A stretch of 10,068 nt of DNA from Pavlovales sp. CCMP2436 (taxonomy: Eukaryota; Haptophyta; Pavlovophyceae; Pavlovales), in the NCBI GenBank assembly GCA_026770615.1, contig MU631681.1:49474-59541 (forward strand), in the 5' to 3' direction. The translations under genes were made by a program, and so were the position numbers. Below are positions 6,734 through 10,068 of this stretch, piece by piece (the stretch's first letter is position 1; each line of letters starts with the position of its first letter). A model generated the notes under the pieces. That model saw only the letters and a list, made by a program, of their open reading frames with translations. It had not been told where the DNA came from and did not search any database.

Positions 6734-8981
6734 TTAAACACGCATCCAGCGCTTGCGTAGCATTGCCACCATCGCCACGCGCTCGCACGCTGCTGCCAGC
6801 GCCGCTGGAGAGGCGCGAGCGGGGTTGGGGTCCGTCTGCGTGCCGACGCTCGCGTAGGCGAAGCTGCGCGCGCGCGGGGTGGTGGCAGGCTTACTCTTGT
6901 TCGGGGCAGGCTTTTTGCTCGGAGCAGGTTGCTTGCTCGCAGAGTCTCTCTGGCACGCAGGGGTCGCCTTGATGACGGGAGCGGGAGGAGCCTTGCTCGC
7001 AGAAACCGAAACAGGAAGAGAATGGGCGGGGGGAGGCGCTGTGCTCACAGAAGAGGCCTTGCTGGCGGGAGCTGCCTTGCTCGCCCGCGCAACGACGAAG
7101 CCTCCGTTTCCGCTTCCGCTGCCATTCTCGCGAGGCTGAGTGCCGGGCTGCGCGCGCACAGGAGCGTGCACAGTGTCCGCAGCCCCAGTGTCCGCCGCGC
7201 CAGTGTCCGCAGCTCCAGTGTCTGCATCCGCAGCAGAAACGTTCTGATCAGCGAGCGGGCTCAATTGGCCGCCGCGCGCGGGGTGCGCTGCCGTGTCCTG
7301 CCGCTCGGCTGCGGACACTGGCGCTGCGGACACTGGCGCTGTGGACTCTGGGACAGCGGACGCAGCCCCGGTTCCCTCTGCGGCGGCGGTTGCTGCTGCC
7401 ATTGGTAGCTGTTCATCCGTAGCTGCTGCTGCTGCTGCCGCGGTAAATTCGGCGGAAGCGGTGGCCACGGCGGCTGCTGCTCTGATTGCGCCCGCAGCTG
7501 CCTCGACGGCCGCGAACGCCTCAGCCGGCCTATCGAGCAATAATAAAAAAATAAACAAATAAACAAGAAATGGGTAATAAGGGATACGAAAGAAAGAAAG
7601 AAATGATATATTATATATCCCCACTTCGGCGTAGCGCGTAGGAGCCTGCGTCGGAGCGCCAAGATCAGCTTGACTTGAACTTGAAAAACCGCCAGCCCGA
7701 ACTCCCCTGCATTAATATATGATATATTATGAATGATATATTATGAATGATATATTACCTATTGGCGGCCGCTGCGATGTCGGCTGCAGGAAGTGCCGTG
7801 CGCGCGCGCGGCTGTGCGATCGTTTTGGCGCCTAGGCTCCGAACCCGGCTGGACCCGCCCCGCGCGTCCCCTCCGAACCCGCCCCGCGCGTCCCCTCCGT
7901 CTGTCCGTGCGAAGGCGCGAACGAGCAAGGCGAGACCGTCGCCCTCCTCCTGACTGTCCGCACTCTCAGTGTCCGCAGCCCCAGTGTCTACTCTCTCAGT
8001 GTCCGCGCTTTCGGCCGCGGACACTGGGGCTGCGGACACTGGGGCTTCGGACATTGGGGCTGCGGACACTGGCAGAGTACTTCCGTCCGAGCCGCACTCA
8101 GAGGCAGCGAGAGAGTGGCGGTGCAAGCGCACGCCTTGCTCGTCGATCCCCGAACACTCCCCACCCTGCGCGTCCCCTCTGAACCCGCCCTGCGCGTCCC
8201 CTCTGCACCCGTCCTCGGTAACCGTTGCGGTGGCAGCGATGACAGCAGCAGCAGCCAATGTGGTTTCTCCAGAGGTTTCACCAGCCCCGCCAGCCGTTCG
8301 AGCCGTTAGAGCGGCAGCAGCCGTTGAGGTCTCGGCAGCCTTTCGCTTCTTGCGCAGGCGATTCTTGGCGCGCTTTCGCGCAGCCGCCGCGTCACTCGCC
8401 TCTCCAGCCGTTACAGTCGTTACAGTCGTTACAGTCGTTACATTCGTTCCAGCCGCCGTGTCACCCGTTGCTGCTACAGCGGTTTCTCTCGCGCTGCCTG
8501 CGGGTGTAACGGTCGTAACGCCTGCAGCGCTGAAGAGGTCCGACACAAAGCTGCGCACAGAGGCCGCCCCTTTCGACTCTCCCCCCTTCTCCACCTTTCG
8601 CGCCTGCTGCTGCTGCTGCTGCTGCAGCAGCTGCTGCTGCTGCAGCAGCTGCTGCTGCGTAGGGCCATGGCTGTGAGTCCCGCCTGCCCTTTCACGGCTG
8701 AGTGAGCTGGTATGAGCTGGGAAGGCGCTGGCGTGGTGCGCGGCCGCCATCGCCCCCATGGACGCGGCGGTCGCTTTTCTAAGCTGGGACGGACTGAGTG
8801 GCGGTGTGGCTACCGAGCCCGCATCATCAGCAATTTTATTATTATAAAAAGAGAAGGGGGGGTCAGCCATCGCCCCCATGGACGCGGCGGTCGCTTTTCT
8901 GAGCTGGGACGGACTGAGTGGCGGTGTGGCCACAGAATTCGCATCATCTGATAGTGTCAGTATCATCATCGTCATCATCAT
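6734..8981 (-). CDS. Spliced gene for a 672-residue low-complexity protein, unknown function
   Basis: Exon 1 is 8981-7759 and exon 2 is 7529-6734. The 229-bp intron is removed within an Arg codon, giving an exact in-frame join (AAAANR followed by PAEAFAAV) and a TAA stop at 6736-6734. Visible parts: residues 11-40 and 51-80 are a tandem duplicate (SVATPPLSPSQLRKATAASM); 109-126 are Gln-rich; 181-191 are VTT repeats; 202-214 are a basic cluster (RKRAKNRLRKKRK) that looks like a nuclear localisation signal; 261-274 and 363-376 are GDA(Q/R)GG repeats; 304-337 and 473-527 are PVSAA and DTGAA repeats; 606-626 are Lys/Pro-rich; 637-641 are GTQTD. No folded domain is recognised. A nuclear, mostly disordered protein is a guess. 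The start may lie upstream, because the ATG-rich beginning is a (CAT)n microsatellite on the plus strand. Confidence 0.65.
7171..7347. repeat. Inverted 15-bp minisatellite in exon 2
   Basis: Units of CAGTGTCCGCAGCCC type at 7171-7234 face their complements (GCTGCGGACACTGGC) at 7309-7347. On the coding strand one arm gives PVSAAPVSAA and the other DTGAADTGAADTGAAD. Confidence 0.9.
7530..7758 (-). other. GT-AG intron containing a transposon end
   Basis: The donor is AATAG|GTAATA and the acceptor is CGATAG|GCCGG, preceded by a long T-rich tract (7540-7605 on the complement). The phase is 2, and the flanking frames join exactly. ATAGG is present at both boundaries. Inside, 7721-7758 is a 14-bp tandem repeat (GATATATTATGAAT, about 2.7 units) whose last unit supplies the donor GT. 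Then comes 7621-7717, an end of the element family at 415-1500. Confidence 0.75.
7621..7717 (-). mobile_element. MITE-like element, copy A4 (97-bp end fragment inside the intron)
   Basis: It runs from CCACTTCGGCGTAGCGCGTAG to CATTAATA and matches the end of copy A2 (1118-1218) closely, in the same orientation. It keeps the GCCCGAAC(T)CCCCTGCATTAATA terminus. Only the terminal ~97 bases of the element are present. Confidence 0.9.
7967..8072. repeat. Inverted 15-bp minisatellite in exon 1
   Basis: The same unit as in exon 2. A perfect 22-base inverted repeat pairs 7967-7988 with 8020-8041, with further units to 8072. On the coding strand it gives PVSAA repeats followed by DTGAAD. Confidence 0.9.
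8411..8446. repeat. 9-bp tandem repeat, four units
   Basis: TTACAGTCG three times, then TTACATTCG. On the minus strand it encodes VTTVTTVTTVT inside exon 1, so its length can change without breaking the frame. Confidence 0.95.
8604..8658. repeat. CTG/CAG trinucleotide tract (poly-Q)
   Basis: CTG and CAG runs alternate. Read on the minus strand they encode Gln blocks separated by Leu-Leu pairs (residues about 109-126 of the spliced gene). The switches to CAG within the CTG run also make short hairpins. Confidence 0.95.
8746..8949. repeat. 120-bp in-frame tandem duplication in exon 1
   Basis: 8746-8829 and 8866-8949 are near-identical at a fixed 120-base offset (40 codons), each encoding SVATPPLSPSQLRKATAASM with its flanks. 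A weaker third trace (CAGTCAGCCATCTGCCC) sits at about 9011-9050, upstream of the assigned start codon. Confidence 0.9.
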
Positions 8982-9595
8982 TTTCTTAAAGTTTTAATTT
9001 TAATTTTTTTAAAGAGGGGCAGTCAGCCATCTGCCCTCCTGAGCTGATGAGACTCAACTGTGTCATAAAAGGTTGAAATAATAATAAACGAAAACCGCCC
9101 TCGGTCCCCTCTCTCGGAATCTCGGACTCCTTGCCGCTTCCAGCCCGGACTTTTTCGGACTTCTTCGGACTTCCCCCCCCCGTACCATGAAAAATCAACA
9201 AGTAAGTAGAGCTCGTAACCGCTGGCTATGCTTTACAGTAAATTATATGTTATATATACGATTACTATACAATTACCATAATTTGTAAGTCATGGTTCTA
9301 TTGTTAAAAAAACAAAAACAAAAACAGAACGCACCAGCGGCTAAAACCCGGCGCGCCCGAACTTTCTCGGACCCCCCCTCTGCGTCCGAGTAGCCGTCGA
9401 ATTCATCGGAGACTGCAGCCAGGAGCCCGCCGACGCCGACACCCCCGGCGCCCCCCCCGAGAGGAAACCGAGGCAGCGCACGCGCTCGCAGCTGTGATCA
9501 AACCATGATTATATTATTAAATGATTATGAATATTATAAGTGTGGGCCAGTGAGAAATATCATACATATAGGGGTATCGTAAAAGTCCCCCCACC
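8982..9595. other. No gene recognised; probable upstream region of the minus-strand gene
   Basis: This holds the trace of the exon-1 repeat (9011-9050), a pyrimidine-rich stretch (9094-9180) with CGGAC repeated at a 10-base spacing (9146-9170), an A-rich (AAAAAC)n bit at 9305-9326 and a GC-rich block at 9340-9500. The minus-strand frame 8986-9201 (71 codons) has no recognisable content. No clear TATA or initiator can be defended. Confidence 0.5.
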
Positions 9596-9672
9596 TTATA
9601 TATATAATAATATATATAATAATATATATAATAATATATATAATAATATATAATAATAATATATATAATAAT
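9596..9672. repeat. AT microsatellite (TATATATAATAA units)
   Basis: This is a tandem array of TATATATAATAA-like units. It gives a false minus-strand peptide of repeated IIYIIIYI and should not be read as a membrane protein. Confidence 0.95.
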
Positions 9673-10029
9673 GTTACTAGTGCGGGAATCAGTTGCCTTG
9701 CCTCAGCCGTCGGAATACAGGCGCCATGCATGCCCCTAAGCACTCGACCAGGGGCTGCAAGTAGGGAGGCGTTAAAAGAACTAAAAGAACTAAAAAAGGA
9801 GTCATATAGCACCGCAAAGAGTATCGGGGGTAAGATGATGTGATGGGTGTTTTTAATTACGTACTAGTGGGGCAGCAGACGGTGGGTGGCGGACTCAGGT
9901 CGCGTGAACGCCCAGGCAAATTGCTTAGGCGATGCTGTGCTTTAGGAGTGGTAATGGTGTCATGGTATAATTTATTCCGCTCGTGACCCCTCATCGTCAT
10001 CGGTTCATAACGACGTGGTGGTGAGCGAA
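9673..10029. other. No gene recognised
   Basis: Mixed-composition unique sequence. It contains a short tandem AACTAAAAG near 9780-9795. I see no convincing ORF, tRNA or regulatory site. Confidence 0.5.
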
Positions 10030-10065
10030 GGGGTGGGTGGGGTGGAGCGGAGGGGAAGGTAGGGG
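10030..10065 (+). other. Possible G-quadruplex at the window end
   Basis: Five G-runs (10030-10033, 10035-10037, 10039-10042, 10052-10055, 10062-10065). The first three have single-base loops and the next is nine bases away. The tract may continue beyond the window. Confidence 0.45.
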
Positions 10066-10068
10066 TGG

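Noticed and set aside
7530..7624. An apparent membrane or signal segment (FLSFFRIPYYPFLVYLFIFLLLL) at the start of the minus-strand frame 7624-6734
   Set aside because: It is the T-rich pyrimidine tract of the intron read as protein. Splicing at CGATAG|G gives a better, exactly in-frame join to exon 1.
7293..8676. Long plus-strand ORFs (7969-8676 and others) in the low-complexity gene
   Set aside because: They are repeat-driven shadows. Poly-Cys from CTG runs and the lack of a splice-consistent model favour the minus strand.
4518..9243. Shared TACAGTAAATT at about 4520 and 9230
   Set aside because: This is an 11-base match without any flanking similarity, expected by chance in a 10-kb window with AT-rich parts.
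9690..9765. Possible small structured RNA around the GGCGCCATGCATGCCCC stretch
   Set aside because: Short palindromes exist, but no tRNA or other known fold can be built by eye.
9534..9812. Minus-strand ORF with IIYIIIYI repeats resembling a membrane protein
   Set aside because: It is the translation of the AT microsatellite at 9596-9672.

Overview
This window looks like nuclear DNA of a GC-rich eukaryote, most likely a free-living protist or microalga; I cannot name the lineage. The reasons are: a protein gene split by a GT-AG intron with a long T-rich pyrimidine tract; long Ala-, Gln- and Thr/Val-rich coding repeats; a sulfotransferase of the Golgi carbohydrate type; pogo/CENP-B-like transposase remains; several short foldback (MITE-like) elements; and (TA)n microsatellites set in GC-rich DNA. 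I saw no bacterial operon structure and no rRNA, tRNA or CRISPR.

Bases 1-2822 are a nest of repeats. (TA)n tracts lead into an inverted-repeat end at 328-357, whose partner is at 2748-2777. Inside lie a 426-bp element with terminal inverted repeats (415-840), an inverted second copy (880-1219), a diverged third copy (1356-1500), an isolated pogo-like terminus (1581-1597) and a GC-rich repeat with a 297-bp offset. Only doubtful ORFs occur here. Bases 3101-3255 are a complete 155-bp foldback element with 14-bp perfect inverted ends and 8-bp target duplications, inserted in a short tandem repeat.

Bases 3464-4446 hold a broken pogo/CENP-B-like transposase (stops, two frameshifts, end lost). After it come two diverged copies of a ~200-bp repeat (4524-4730, 4906-5103) and a complete 173-bp MITE with perfect 25-bp inverted ends in a TA context (5103-5275). 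The TA-type ends suit the pogo-like transposase, and a matching terminus at 1581 raises the possibility that an old autonomous copy spanned this region.

Bases 5387-6235 form one reading frame for a type II membrane/secretory carbohydrate sulfotransferase with both PAPS-binding motifs. The frame is interrupted by a TAG and a TGA but never shifted, so it is either a young pseudogene or something recoded. A small plus-strand ORF (6351-6677) is followed by AATAAA.

The best-supported intact gene is on the minus strand, 8981 to 6734: two exons joined exactly in frame across a 229-bp intron, giving a 672-residue low-complexity protein with poly-Q, a basic nuclear-localisation-like cluster and repeat blocks. 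About 40% of its intron is an end fragment of the same element family seen at 415-1500. The last kilobase is non-coding as far as I can see, with an AT microsatellite and a G-quadruplex-like end.
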